This document shows, one piece after another, positions 22,411 to 35,036 of a DNA stretch of 64,000 nt. Below the pieces are notes generated by a model. That model was not told where the DNA came from and ran no database searches. It saw only the letters and a list, made by a program, of their open reading frames with translations. Positions within the stretch are counted from its first letter, which is position 1; each line of letters begins with the position of its first letter. The stretch comes from Metallyticus violacea (taxonomy: Eukaryota; Arthropoda; Insecta; Mantodea; Metallyticidae): NCBI GenBank assembly GCA_030762175.1, contig CM060838.1, forward strand, positions 23,492,001 to 23,556,000. The letters run 5' to 3'. The translations under genes were made by a program, and so were the position numbers.

Positions 22411-24126
22411 TCTTTTATTTGTTTGAGAAATTAAATTGACCAATTGGTCAAGAGACGGAAGTCATTTTGTTAAACTATCTAAAGTGTGTGAACACTGCTA
22501 ATTTATGGATTGCATTACAACTTGGTACTCGATCATTTATAATCTCCTGATAGCATGAGTGAACTCGATACGGGCGTACGAATCTTAAATAAGCCCTGGT
22601 CGTGGAATAGAACTAATCCCAGGATTTCCATTTACTAATCTCGGTAAACTTTAATCTAGAATGAGACAGGTGTTGTTTCTTTCACTGTTCAAACGATACT
22701 GAGTGACGTGAGACTCAATGCCAACGTAGTAATTTGGAGAACTGCCGGCCCTTCACCCTGACTCGTGTAGCTCGGCTGGTCTTGAGCGATGGGTTATCAA
22801 TCGATGAGGTCCTCCAACGCCACACCAGTCATAAGATAAATGAATGTCATGATATTTGTGATATATGTGTGATTAATAGTAGTTTATCAGATTCTACATT
22901 CTCCTTGCTTAGGTATGCGTGCAGTCTATAGGCTTTTAAAATGCTAATGTTTATTTTTGCTAATCTTTACCTGTTCGGGTTTGAAGAACGTATTCCATTT
23001 ATATGCAAATATTTAAAATTCTAACAGCCTATTTTTGAAGTTCCATTATTTCTTCCAATATAGATTTTATAATTAACGTTTGATACGATGTGTAATAATT
23101 TATATATTGTTTATAGAACAAACGATCATATTTTATCTAGATTCATACTACCGGAACGGTTAAACTTTCAAACAACTCCATAGAGGAATCTATTTTCTAG
23201 AGGCACAAGAGTTGACGATATTCGTTTTTAATATATAAATTAAGAAAAAGCGTTTAACTGTATAGTAATATTATATTGTACATCTATTTGCTGGTCTTCG
23301 CTTTCCGGGACAGTGTGATCTGGATAGTCGGCAACCAAGCGTACGCTACGAGCCTCTCAAGGTCATTAAATCTCGGCACTATTGGCGAAAAGAAAAACAG
23401 ATTGATATACTTCGTAGTATTAACGAATAAACAGCCAGATCGATTTATTTACAAGTTAAAACGCATATCTAGCAGCAAACGGGAATTGTCTCATTGTTTC
23501 ATTTTGAAAAGGTAAGCATTTTTATGCTCGTTCATAATTTTTAAATTGCAAAAAAACACACATTCTACTGATTTAGCCTTTCCTGTTCGTTTGTCAATGT
23601 ACACTTGTCTCGCGCATTCTTATGTATATGTTCTATTTTGTAGATTGTCAATTGGACCTTGACTTACCGATCTTAGCGAGTCAGTATGGCGCGCTAGGCT
23701 GTCAACTGCCAGTCGCTGCATAGACAAAGCTTTGATACGGTATAATACTTCCGAACATTTTGCGGTGACAACTTTAGAAAAATACATGGACGATTAATAA
23801 GTGTCATACAGAGAGAACAGTTTAAAAGTCCCGCAACTAAGATAGGCTGACCAGCGGAGCTACCCCTTCCAATCATTGAAATTCCCTCTCGCACGCGCTG
23901 CGCCATTCTCTCTTCTGGTAAGTTGAGAGCGGGATTTCGACAGAGTAAGACAGTTGTGTTGTGCAGCAAGAATGCGATTTCATTAAACAGAGCAGTAGTG
24001 TTGTGCAATGGTGCGATATTCACTGCATCTCGTATATCCATCATCAAGGTATATACATCAGGAAGTCGTGTGGCAGAAGAAACAGGCATTCAGAAGTAAA
24101 TTTCCTGGCATTTAATGAAACACGTT
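22411..24126. other. unassigned DNA, partly GC-richer
   Basis: No gene or RNA was recognised. A block around 23,640-24,000 is GC-richer and carries a 131-codon minus-strand open frame with no familiar domain. It could be a repeat or a decayed exon. Confidence 0.4.
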
Positions 24127-24385
24127 CTGTAACTGAACGAAAAAATCGAAGATGTTATGTGCTCAGCGATGAAATAAAAGCTTTCATTAAATCCTTCCTC
24201 GTTCTTCAGATCTTACTGTATGAGATTTTTATCTTTTGGGGAGAAATTGAAAAACAATATATTCAACTAACTCTCACACACTGGAAGCATTCGAAACGAA
24301 GTTAGATCTATTCCTGATAAACCTGTTCGTGTTAGTGATACTTTCCTAAAAATTCGTGCATTAAGTGTCAGGGAAAATGAATAAC
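24127..24385 (+). pseudogene. possible piggyBac-type transposase scrap
   Basis: Within a plus-strand open frame, LSDEIKAFIKSFLVLQILLY resembles the start of the catalytic region of piggyBac transposases (SxDEIKAFIGxLLLxGY). About 40 codons later the frame is lost, and a fragment with DTFLKIRALSVREN could correspond to the KVRPL block. Both matches are short and imperfect, and no terminal repeats or TTAA duplication were identified. An alternative is chance similarity in an AT-rich frame. Confidence 0.3.
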
Positions 24386-24892
24386 GTTTCCAAAACTTAT
24401 GTAAGGTGGGCGAGTATCAAATTCTGTTCTGTCTAACCGCCAGCTGAGCTATTTATCATGACTTTTAAACTACTCTCATTGTATTTTAGCTAAGAGAAGA
24501 CAATAAATGTAGAAACATAAAATGCCCTACTCTCATAGTAATAATAAACTGGAGTTCTTGCAATGTAAAGTGAATTTTCACCGGAGTTGCACGAATGCTG
24601 CCTATGCGTTACCTACTCAGATTCTGCACAAGTCACAGATGGCCAGACCAATATGAGAAGCAATTATCAGCATGTTTAAAGCTTTTGACGTCCCATACCA
24701 TCTGCTACAGGTCTTCACACAAAAGACTGGCACGAATTTGTGATTGGTAAAGAATTCAAGGTTGCTAGATGTCTTAAACTCGAAGACATTATTTAGAGAA
24801 AACTTTTTCCAGTTTATTTTTACGTACCGGAATCGAAACCAAGCAGTGTGTACATTTATAAATAGAGATTTAGCACTGTGTGTCACATGAAA

Positions 24893-25154
24893 CTTGCCTC
24901 CTAAACCCCAAGATACCGGCCAGGATCGATGGATTTTTTCGGACGTAAAAATCCAAAGTATGGCTTCCTTCGGAAGGAAAGTAAAGCCGTGGGTCCCGTG
25001 TCGTACGTTTATGGCATGAAAAAGAACCTCAAGCCTGAAAGAAGAGACCTCTGAGCAAAATTTGTCGGCCGTTTCACGCCCTGAATAGAATGAGACGCTG
25101 ATGACCTGAGATGTTAAAAGAGCGTCCATAAATAAAATAAATAAATAAATAAAT
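24893..25154 (+). mobile_element. SINE-A copy 5, 5' truncated
   Basis: Plus-strand SINE-A that begins within the head at CTTGCCTCCTAAACCCC, so box A is missing and box B is degraded. The body from GGATCGATGGATTTTTTCGG to GTTTATGGCATG and the 3' end GAGCGTCCATAAATAAA are very close to other copies. It ends in an AAAT tetranucleotide run, a typical SINE tail. The 170-codon minus-strand open frame across it (24,617-25,129) is a shadow. Confidence 0.9.
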
Positions 25155-25533
25155 CTTATATGAAGCCGGGAACAGTTACACTTCTAAAATAAGTAGAGAG
25201 AGCTATAAAATAATACTGATATCACATTTAGGGGTACGAATTCACATATTCGAAAGGGAAAATCGTTTTCAAAACGTTTCATGTTTCTTACATACTGAGA
25301 TCATAGTCGGAAGGTTCATTCATGAAGGTCTTGGTGCTTGTTTACTGCCAAGTGTTATTCGTAAGGAACAAAGTGGAAAATTTTGGAGTTTTCTCAGGGT
25401 TTTTCCCTTTTATCCGGTTTCATTTTATCACACCAGTCACTCCCTCTTCATCCTATTCTATTGTTATTTGTTTAAAAACCTCATTTTGGCGGCCACAGGT
25501 TACTCATGGGGTTATAGGCGCGAAATACTGCCA
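25155..25533. other. unassigned DNA between two SINEs
   Basis: No gene or element was recognised. The plus-strand open frame at 25,322-25,660 runs into the following SINE and is not a gene. Confidence 0.45.
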
Positions 25534-25810
25534 ACCGCTACGTGCGGCCGAGGTCGTTAAGGCTCGAACTCGTGAGCGGGCGGTCTGGGGTTCGAATCCC
25601 ACAGGACCGTCTTCCTCGACTGAGGTTTTTTTCCAGGTTTTCCTCAGTTCTCATAAATGACAAACCTGGATGTAGCCTACACTTAGGCATGGAACGTTTC
25701 CTTCCTTAAATAAATCCTTTTCCAATATATAATTTCATCTCATGTATCATCAGCGTTCACCGCCTGTGGTGCCTGCGTAGTAAAAACAGGCATTAAACAC
25801 TATTAAAAAA
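25534..25810 (+). mobile_element. SINE-S copy 2, near full length
   Basis: tRNA-Ser/Leu-like head with box A TGCGGCCGAGGTCGTTAAGG and box B GGGGTTCGAATCCC, then CAGGTTTTCCTCAGTTCTCA, AAACCTGGATGTAGCCTACA, TTTCATCTCATGTATCATCA, CCGCCTGTGGTGCC and the 3' end GTAAAAACAGGCATTAAACA. A short A-rich tail follows. All landmark segments of the family are present. A clear target duplication was not found. Confidence 0.93.
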
Positions 25811-26293
25811 TACCACCTGCCCTTCTAACCTGAACATCCCTGTCTTGAGCTATTGGAGTAAACAACTTAAATCGGCTCTGGAGAGGGTAAAATGTTGGAA
25901 ACATCAGATCACTGTCGCTTGCATGTTAGGGAATGCGAACCAATAAGAGTGGCGGGAAAGTTTCACATGGAGGTTGACGCAATAGATCCCTGGGTCCCCA
26001 TTCCGCCTCAGGAGTAACATGAACACGAAAAATGGCCAACCTATCGATTTGAGCATACTACACTGCTGGTAACTGCCACCTGTCGCAATATTAAATGCAC
26101 AGTAGATACTGAAATAACGATTTTAATCATTATATGAAGGTATAGCAGTCTGTACTGTACTTTTTGTCGCAATCAAATACCGAAAGATGCAAACTCCTTT
26201 ACAGTGGACAAGTGAAAAACGCTCATCTTTTAATTTCAACACAAGAACGACATGCTGGCAGTGATATCACGTAACAGGTTAACAGTATTGCCT
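25811..26293. other. unassigned DNA
   Basis: No gene or element was recognised between the SINE and the purine-rich microsatellite. Confidence 0.45.
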
Positions 26294-26467
26294 AGAAGAA
26301 GAAGAAGAAGAAGAAGAAGAAGAAGAAGAAGAGGAGGAGGAGGAGGAGGAGGGGGAGGAGAGGAGGAGAGGGAGGAGAGGAAGGGGGAGGAGGAGAGGGA
26401 GGAGGAGGAGGAGGAGTAGAGGACGGAGGAGGAGGAGGAAGAACAAGAACAAGAAGAAGAAGAAGAA
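26294..26467. repeat. (GAA)n/(GAG)n polypurine microsatellite
   Basis: A near-pure polypurine block of about 175 bases: GAA units change to GGA/GAG units with some G runs, then back to GAA. Minus-strand poly-Ser and poly-Pro open frames across it are repeat artefacts. Confidence 0.97.
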
Positions 26468-26984
26468 TATTGCTCATTTGTGTCACTGTTTATAACCAGT
26501 TTCAAGTTCCTTTCCCAAGAAATTCAATTTAGATAAGTGCTCAGTACGTCATTGGACAACTGTGGGCGTTATTTAAGCATGTCTTGGAAGTCACATTACT
26601 GTTCTGGTGACAGCTTCTAATTTCTCAGAAGAGTGTAAAACCTTGCATATAGTCAAGTGTCTAGTGGTATAACAACACTTCTCTTCGTATTAGTTAAGCT
26701 GTGCCCTTCGAATTATCGACTATAAGAAAAGTGTTGCCCAGTTAAAATCTTCAAATTAATGCGTTAACGATTTCATTTCACTTATACGTTCTATAGGCCC
26801 TGGTTGTGTTCTCTGACAACTACGTCACATAGAGGCGATATGCTAGTGGAGTGAAAGAAAAATGTGAGGATTAGGAATGGTGGAAATTGAGGGGAAAAAA
26901 CATATAAAAGGAACAGTCATTTAATGGAAATAATAGCGATTGAAAAGAATATAGTGAATGTACGTGTAAAGGGCTTTCATTTCA

Positions 26985-27515
26985 AACTTTCTCAGAATGA
27001 ATAACTACCTATTTAAAATTAATTTAATTTAAACAAATATCAAGCCAATTTTAGTATTAAGGAAGAATTTAAAACCACTATTGATTAAATTTTAGATTTT
27101 ACATTCTAAATCCAAGTTCCAATGGATGATACTAAATATTTATAGGGGACTCAATTTTAACTCTTTTTTTTATTAGTTGCCTTATTACGTAGATTTTTGT
27201 TATGTTGTTTAACTTCGATAGAATAAAAATATAAAAAAACTGCGGAACGTTTAATGTAATACTTGTATTTTGGTAATACATTTTTTAAAATTGTGTATAC
27301 TTCTACAAGAAAGAACAGAATTTAAGCAGATAGCCCAGATCTCGGAAATACGCTGTGTTATAAATTATTATCAAAATAAATTGTGTTTTCGTTCTACAAT
27401 TGACTTGTTTTTTATGCCCAAATTCAATAAGTCAAGGTTGCTAGGCAACGATAGAAAACAAAAGATGTGATAACAATTGAAACGTTTTTAAAATGTAAGT
27501 TCATGAGGTAAAGTA
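26985..27515. repeat. dispersed repeat, copy 2 (pair at 12,050-12,770)
   Basis: This matches the 12-kb copy in ordered blocks, including TATTTAAAATTAATTTAATT at about 27,010 and AGGCAACGATAGAAAACAAA at about 27,441. It lacks the SINE-C that sits after GGGTAATACTTTT in the other copy; here GGTAATACATTTTTTAAAAT runs on. No protein was recognised. Confidence 0.5.
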
Positions 27516-27698
27516 ATATTTCACTTTTAAAGTGGGGGTGGCTAAAGTTTGTTTCAGCCTATGAAGTCCCGGCCTACCAAAATTGCTAGCTTGGCGGTTT
27601 AATTAACGTACTGTATGTTATTTCAGCATTAGCTGAAATGTATGTATGCTATCTGGCGGCAGAAATTAAGTCTTGCGTGGCGAGCTTGTAAATACTTA

Positions 27699-27808
27699 TT
27701 AGTTTACTTTCATAACGAACTGTTTACAATAATCTTGCAGGACGTTTAGACCATTTTGCAGGCCTTTTACCGACCTAGGGAGAATTACTATATCGTCTGC
27801 ATATGGCT
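27699..27808 (-). pseudogene. LINE reverse-transcriptase fragment (YADD block)
   Basis: Minus-strand translation reads SLSKPYADDIVILPRSVKGL and then QNGLNVLQDYCKQFVMKVN. That is the catalytic YADD motif of a non-LTR retrotransposon reverse transcriptase followed by its usual downstream helix (LQxxLNxLxxYCxxxxMKVN). The two catalytic Asp residues are kept. Only about 35 residues are recognisable, and the expected NxxKTK continuation is cut by a stop. The clade is uncertain (CR1- or Jockey-like). It lies head to head with the next fragment. Confidence 0.7.
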
Positions 27809-27837
27809 TAGACAGGGAGACTGGAAGGCACGTAAGG

Positions 27838-28046
27838 TTGTTGACAAGGAAAGCAGAAGGAACTGTCCAATTTGCTCGGAACCGGAAGACTGGGTGAACA
27901 TTTTGGCTAAGCGCACACAAACAGAAGATACTAGGAAATATTTCCTCCCGGATTCATTTTTGACTTCCAGAAGGGGGAGGCTGGCATGTTGGGACTTAAT
28001 TGCCAATGGACAAAACTGGCTAAACCTGGGTCATTTTCTTAAATGA
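27838..28046 (+). pseudogene. probable LINE C-terminal zinc-knuckle tail
   Basis: In a plus-strand frame, CPICSEPEDWVNILAKRT and the following TRKYFLPDSFL resemble the C-terminal CPxC...H/C segment that ends many LINE polyproteins after the reverse transcriptase. It then runs through NGQNWLNLGHFLK to a natural TGA at 28,044-28,046. The usual His and Cys of the second half of the knuckle are not clear. Its strand is opposite to the YADD fragment 30 bases away, so two LINE pieces are juxtaposed or one has been inverted. Confidence 0.5.
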
Positions 28047-28397
28047 AATGCGTAGTTTTAGGGATAGGAAATTTCTATAAACATTGTACATAAATAAGAA
28101 AATTTATATGGATACCAGAATTATTGTATGAATGTCTGTTTCACGTGTGTTTGTGTGTGTAATTAGGGTTAAAAAATAGGATCTAGTTTAGGATAAGCAA
28201 TATTCTCAGAACTCTCGTCCATGGGTTATTTTGTATCTTTAGAATTGAAGAATTGGGCGATCTTATCAATGTTGTTGTTGGTTTCTTTTGTTGTCATTAA
28301 TTTCATAAATTATTTTATTACAAGAGATGAACGATCTTGTGACCCATGCGACATGTGATGTAATATATGTATAACTAGTTTAACTGGAATAATAAAC
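28047..28397. other. unassigned AT-rich DNA
   Basis: Nothing was recognised before the microsatellite. Confidence 0.45.
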
Positions 28398-28470
28398 ACT
28401 ACTGCTACTGCTACTGCTACTGCTACTGCTACTGCTACTGCTACTGCTACTGCTACTGCTACTGCTACTG

Positions 28471-28547
<77 letters not shown>

Positions 28548-28559
28548 GCTACTTATTAG
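28398..28559. repeat. (ACTGCT)n then (ACT)n compound microsatellite
   Basis: About a dozen ACTGCT hexamers pass abruptly into a long ACT trinucleotide run. A 61-codon poly-Ser minus-strand frame here is a repeat artefact. Confidence 0.97.
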
Positions 28560-31038
28560 TTTCAATTATATTGGTCATAGGTACAGGTTATAGGTTATGT
28601 TAGTTTCTAGACGTATATGCAACATGACGAAGTTTCTGCGATCCATGTAGAAAGCAATAGTGATTTCTTCCGCCCATTTTGGGACTATTTTCTTATTCTA
28701 CTATATTTAATTAAAGTGAAGATGCCTTTTCTGATTATTTAAATTAATTTTAGAGTGTATGTGTAGGTGTTTCAGACAGATTTGAACTGTGGATTAATGA
28801 AATAAGAATCGCCAAACATGAAAGCGTAGTTTTATAAAGTTAAATATCATGTGACTTTTCCACTACATTGGATAGTGCACATTATTAATCTATGGAGTTT
28901 ATAGAAAGTAGTTGTACAATGCTATACACACAATTCTGTCTTTTAATAGGAATTCAACAATTTTCTTTTGAATTTCTATTCTATGTTGTATCTTTGGGAA
29001 AACTTTAGTAGAATGGGCTGTCTCTGCTTAGTAAGCGTGACTTCAACTGAATCTATGCGTTTATTCAGAACTCGTTTATTTCGGATTTAATTAGCATACA
29101 AACGTTTTCCGGAATGGGTTTTTAAAATTCTGCTCTTATTTTAAGTAGGGCTGAATTAAAATTCCGATAAAAACTTAAATCCTTTGGCTATATTATTTTG
29201 TACTTTTAATAGCGAGGCAATAAAACAAACTTTTTAAATATTTCCGAAAGCCGCAGGATGTGAACAGGTCGGTGTTTAATTGATTTTCTTAGAAACTCTT
29301 ATTTTTCACCACCTGCAGAGTTAGGGTTTTTTCTTTTCTTTTTTTTTTTTTTTCTTTCCAAATCAGTTTCAAAAGTATATCAAGAGTTCTAAATTTACCT
29401 TTGTACAGGAAGAATATTTAAAAGTTAAAGGTGTGTTATTAGAATAAAATAGCCACAAAATGTTTGAACTAACAAAATTGCACGGAGAAAAATTTAATAT
29501 TCTCAGTATTTATAATAAACTTACAACAAAAAATAATAATATCGTAAATTGACGAAAACAATAATATAGAAATTTGACGATAACAATTAAAATTTCCATG
29601 TATCAATACGTACACAGTCTTAGAACTTTTACGGAATAAAGTAGATAATTAAAAAGTTTAATATTTTTAAATTTCAATACAGGCTTGCTTTAAACTCATT
29701 TCCTTTAGAACAAGGACAAAAAAATACATGTCACATAAAAATTTCCGCGGAAAGTATTAACTGTTGATAAAGTGTTTTGGCATTTTCATGTTTTTTGAAA
29801 TACCAAGGCTTTTCTCGATCATGTCGACAATGTTAATTTGCCATTTAAATTGATCATACAGTAAGGCGCCCGATTACTATAGAAACTTATGAAATAACTG
29901 CCCTATTTATCGCACCAGTGCAAAACGCAACCTTTATTTATTAAAACAAAAAATAATGCACAATTCGCACAATTATTAAACACACTATAGAAATCCTACT
30001 CATTTTTTTAAACCGTTGTCTTCAGAAGTTGATATTTACAGGAATCTTTCGGAAGGAAGTTTTAGTTTTTATGCAAAACTACAGTTTGTACTCCACGGTT
30101 TCATCATAAGTTACGTTTCTCATTTATTGCCCCTTTCTTCTCATTTAACTACATTATGAATGTATTGTATACGTTTTTCTATCGTCTTTTAAACTTTTCG
30201 GTATCAAAGTTTGAATATTACAATCATTTATTCATGCAATTTCTGCATCTGGGCCAAAATCATTACCAACACCGACTCTGTCTAAGAAATACAAAAATCG
30301 ATTTCATCTTGTCGTCTGTAACTTTCCTGGGTTCCGTTAAGCTACACATACAAAACCTGTATTATAATATACATTTCTTTACCTTTGGGGAAAAAAAGAT
30401 GGAAAGGAGGAAGTTTTGCAACTTTGATCATCTACATATTTTCTACTACGTATTTAAAAACCAAATACAAATTTCGATATTCTCCCTCAAAAGTATTGTT
30501 TTAATTTTAATGATCAGATTGTTCTAGAACACAAATGCGGTTAAACAAAGTGATGGATTTGATCTTTAAAAGCCAAAGGCTAACTTATAGAGCCAAACAG
30601 TTTCTTTGAAAATTTAGAAGATAACATTACAGAATATCTTAGAAGTTTAACACACGGTGATTCTCTCGCTAGAACGTCCATTATATTGTCTGCTATAAAA
30701 GGTATGTTATTTAGATAATACACACACAACACACACCTTCAACGATGAAAACCCTTGCGATATAACTGACTCCTCCTGAGAACTTCATTTGTCAATGTTT
30801 CGGGTCACCACATCTTGGCAATTGTTAGTCGACTGTCGTGTGTTTAATAACACCATATAGTGTGTTCCTCATTCGTAAATACTGGTAAACGGATGCGTTT
30901 AAAACATGTCATAGGGTATTTTGGATTGAATTTGGCGAAAGACTTTAGCATAAAAGTGCAGCATCGAGAAAATTGTATATAGTTAGAAACAACAAAAGCC
31001 TTCTCATTCAAAATTCATAAGGTCACAAATAACCTAAC
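28560..31038. other. unassigned AT-rich DNA
   Basis: No gene or element was recognised. The 123-codon plus-strand open frame at 30,156-30,527 is rich in Phe, Leu and Ile, as expected by chance in such DNA, and shows no domain. Confidence 0.45.
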
Positions 31039-31330
31039 TTGACATCCCCTTCAAAGCCATTACGAAGACTTTTCCAAGAATTTCCCATATTCAACACGTC
31101 AAAAAACAGTAGAAATAGCAAAACTATGCGCTTACGTGTGTCATATGTTCAAGAATTAAACGTGACCGACTACGAAAAATGTGTTGGGATTTGTTTATGG
31201 TTTAGAGATTATCTTAGTGAGAATTCTGAAATTTTAAAATCACTCAGCTTATAGATGGATTCGTCCGAGCGGAAACGTAAACTCACAAGCTTATATGGGC
31301 AACAGAACACCCCATGAATGATGATTGCAT
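31039..31330 (+). pseudogene. DUF4817-type transposase relic
   Basis: Plus-strand translation shows SPSKPLRRLFQEFPIFNTSK, then MRLRVSYVQELNVTDYEKCV, then GICLWFRDYLSENSEI. That is the order seen in Tc1/mariner-related transposases with a DUF4817 helix-turn-helix: S-x-R-x-L-A-Q-Q-T-G, then L-x-P-Y-x-V-x-x-V-Q-E-L, then F-C-x-W. After a frame change, PSGNVNSQAYMGNRTPHE matches the LSGYVNSQN...W...ENPHE block after the first catalytic Asp, and the expected SDEAWF is degraded. The C-terminal half is missing or unrecognisable. Confidence 0.7.
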
Positions 31331-31667
31331 TCTTAGAAAATTTGAGTATGATGTTTCTCTCAACAAATGGGTGATCATTTTCAGCATAGATTATGAGTAG
31401 TTTCTGTTTTGCATCATTAAAAGTGTATTATATACATTTCCAAGCGATTATCTAAATAACATAAATATTTATAGATAACAGTTTGGGGCCTCTAACGAGA
31501 GAACTGCTCTGTAGTATGAACAGCATTGCAAGCTAGCAAAAGATAAATAAAAAAAAAAAAAAAATTAATGGTGTAACTATGTTTTGATTTTTGGATTCTG
31601 AAATACTGAACACTAAGATAGTTGAGAAGTCAACATATTTAATTTTAAAAAAAGTGAAGGAAAAAGT
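31331..31667. other. unassigned AT-rich DNA
   Basis: Nothing recognisable apart from an A run at about 31,550-31,564. Part may be decayed remains of the adjacent transposase. Confidence 0.4.
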
Positions 31668-31760
31668 ACAGGGTTGTCAAAAAATATCTCCAAAGTTTTA
31701 CAATGTAATTGCGTAAACACTAATGAAGCTATCAAGACAAAATAAACACCAACAGGAAAA
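31668..31760 (+). repeat. possible transposon end (CAGGGTTGTC...)
   Basis: CAGGGTTGTCAAAAAATATC beginning at 31,669 has the look of a Tc1/mariner-like terminal repeat: CAGGG, a short G/T block, then AAAA and a TATCTCC. It is similar in layout to the proven end at 59,584 (CAGAGGGTGCCAAAAATG). It is preceded by TA. No inverted partner was found nearby, so the element boundary is conjecture. Confidence 0.3.
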
Positions 31761-34700
31761 AAAACTGAGAAATTTGTCTTTATTTATTAAAAACATTCAG
31801 GACCACGTTTATAGCATTGTCACACAAGCTCCAACTCGACCATAGAGGGACGAAGGGCTCCTCATGTACAAACAACCAGAATCTTTAAATTGCGCATGGG
31901 ATATGTTGGTGATCCTTCCAGTATTATACTGAAAAGCGAGTAAAACCTAGTCGCATGGAGCTTCAACACACAAACTACCTTCTTCGCTGCTGTGATTACA
32001 CTTTTTACAAAACACCACGTGGTGGTCAATGTATTACTAATTGGAAGCAGTATAACTTTAACCTTTCAGATGTTTTTTCGCATCGCTGTACAAAATGCAC
32101 GTACATAACCTCAATGTTCAGAAAGTATTTATTTTTTAATATACTGCAGATGTTTTTACTACGCCTGTGTTTGTAATTAAATTAGAAGGCATGTTTCCTG
32201 ACCATATTGAGAAAAAGGAAAGATCAGAAGGAATTAGGGAAGAAGAATAAAAAGTGGGAAGTACTTCTCGAAAAAGAGGAAACAAAACACATTCCACTGA
32301 GACATACATGTTTACAGTAATGTTCAGAAGTTAGTTGCTAGTCATGACGCTGCCTGGACTTGCAGAGAGTTGCTTAATGCTGCGGTTTACGGCGTGTAAC
32401 TTGTAGCAATACTGAGAATGCATGTAACACTGCAGATACTAGCTTTAAAGTGAAAACTTCATCAAATCCCAAGATCTTACTGCAAGGCTCAATAACGTGT
32501 TCTTGGAACTGCAGCACACCTTCATTTTAATCGATATCCTCTTCCTGGAGCATTTGCAAAGTCTTTTTCTTTTTCAGTTATGATCCCTTAAACACGAGCT
32601 TCGAAGCGGCTGAGCTGTATTGGAAAATTGGAATTCCTTAGCTAAAGATTCTAAAGAATGCCGACGTTCTCAGATTCGCGTAATTAAAATCTTCGTTTGG
32701 TCATGTGCGATTCTTGATTAAAGCTTTCATCAGCATCCACTAGAGCTACAATTATAGTTTATTTTAAGTTGAACATTAAGATGAAACACGACCACGTAGG
32801 CATGCTTTTGTTTATGCTGAGTCAAGGTTCGTATGCTGGCATGCTCTATCTCGTATATACCAATAGTTTTCAGAACCGGATAATTATATTTTTCAAAATG
32901 TTACTGATTTTATTTTGCATCTATTTTTACTGCAGTAAGCAGCTGCTTTTACCTTTTTAAATGTTTAATTTAAAAGTTCTATTTTAATAAAATTTGATTT
33001 AATATATCAATATCTGTTAAATACGTATTATATAGAAAAATATATTCTTAGAACTTTAGTTATAATAATTACAATTTCCCACCTCATTAGCATTTACAAT
33101 TAGAACTGTTCATCAAAAATACAGAACTGAAAAAAGGGTTTAAAATTTTTGCGATCGAATTCTTTCCTCACAGAATATTTCAGTTCTCTTCTCTCTGTAC
33201 TTTCCATTTTACTCACTTTCTCTGAATTTCTCTTTTTATCACCAGTCAAACACTACCCAAAAGATTTATCTCTTTAGGTGGGAGATTTAAAAATGGTGAT
33301 AGAATAAAAGTCTCCATAGAAGGGCCTGTAATCACTCAAATAAAATCAAAATGTAGGCATTAAGTGCTCGAAAGAACATTTAATATTGCACTAGATTTAA
33401 AGTTTATAATATGGGAGATGAAAAAACAGCCCGCATCTCGATCTTGACATTCTGACGCAGTTTTCAGGCGCACCTACATTCTTTAAGCTCAAAGTGAAAA
33501 TTTTATTAAGTCCTTATTGATAATTTAGGTAATTTTGAGCTAATACATGGCCAATATATTTAACTTTTCATGAACAGAGATCCATTCTTCTGAAGTAATA
33601 AATCCTCAAGCGTATTTTGAAGAGTATAGGTGAAGGAGAAAGAAACCTTGACAACCACCATAAGTGTTGAGGTTATCTGAAGGTGTTTTCGAAGGGTGTA
33701 ATGAACTAGTATCACGTGAATGGCAAATGCACACAACTTGGGAATCAAGTCATAGCCTCCAGTGTGTAGGTAGAGATGTCGCCTCCACATGATTTCGTAC
33801 GTTCTTGCCAAGAAGTCGGAATTTTCAAAGCCAGCTTCTAATTGATGCTCTCATAAACCGCAGCCTTCATCTTCAACTGTTTTATGAGCTCAGGAAATCA
33901 ACTAAATAAACGATGGAGATATTGTTCTCATAGTAAGTTAAAATGTATGTGCATGAAAGTCCAATATGTATTAATTTCCAACACGTAACGTTTTTTTTTT
34001 ACTCATTTTTAGAAATACAATTCCATTTTTTTTGGGGGGGTTAAGAAACATGCGTTTCTCTTATTGTAACTGTAATCTAACTAACAGCACGCTCATTGAA
34101 GTTAATATTAAGCACTTTCTTCTTCCAATTGCTCAAGATTTAGATAGTACATTTCTTGCTGCAAATGTATTTTATTTTAAGAGCAGTTTTATATATTAAC
34201 TAATTGAAAATTTGGAAGAATTACAACGAATTATGGAAATAATTAGGTAGAACTTGATCAAAGACATTTTCTTACTGGCTTTAACGAAGTTATTAGCTTA
34301 CTTTAGTATTTGTTATTTTTATAGATATTAATTTATTATTAAATTAAAATTAATTTAGCTAGTAGTTTTTTTCCCTCTCTCCTGAAAAGGAAAATGCTGC
34401 GTAACTTTATATATTAACGGGCTAAGGGCTTTTATGCGTCATAATTAATTCCTTACAAGAAAAGTAATTGGATACGAACAGATACATTTGCACCAAAATC
34501 CCCTGAGGAATCATTTGGAGGCCTTTACTACTAGCGTTATCCATTTGTCTGCAAACTTCTGCAGTCGTCCGTTAGAGACCTCTGTCTATGCAAAGCCGAC
34601 TCCGCCCCCTAAAAAGTATCCCTATCATATATGCACAATCTCTGTGGACGTGTATTTTTTTCAGTCGATATAAAATCTACGCAAACAGAATAGCATACTT

Positions 34701-35036
34701 TATTAAATTACGTCCTAATAACCTGCAGTCAAATTTGCATGATATATTCTTTATTACGAAATTACATTCTGTCATCTACACTCAATTGTCCGCGGATGTT
34801 TTATAGACTGATTGTGTTGCTTCGTTAAGCATGACTGGCAGTGCCGAAGCTATAGATAGCTTCAAAAGTGTCATCAGCACTGACATTACACAATGTGCGA
34901 TAATGGCATGTAACCGGCCTGCTGTTTATAAATGTTCATTCTGTAAAGCTGCTTGTTGCTTTGAGCTTTTATTGAAAGTCCTCGCTTGCATTCATACTTA
35001 AGATGTCTGCAACACACATGCCTCTACTTTTTTCAT
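31761..35036. other. unassigned AT-rich DNA
   Basis: No gene, RNA or confident transposon was recognised. A T run followed by a G run lies near 34,028-34,042. Confidence 0.45.

Noticed and set aside
23694..24089. 131-codon minus-strand frame in a GC-richer block
   Set aside because: No domain or splice structure was recognised, and the composition could reflect an uncharacterised repeat. Not reported as a gene.
24617..25129. 170-codon minus-strand open frame
   Set aside because: Most of it is antisense to SINE-A copy 5, and similar frames appear in other SINE-A copies (for example 41,704-42,033).
26236..26505. Ser/Pro/Leu-rich minus-strand frames
   Set aside because: They are translations of the GAA/GAG microsatellite.
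28380..28565. poly-Ser open frame
   Set aside because: It is the translation of the ACT/ACTGCT microsatellite.
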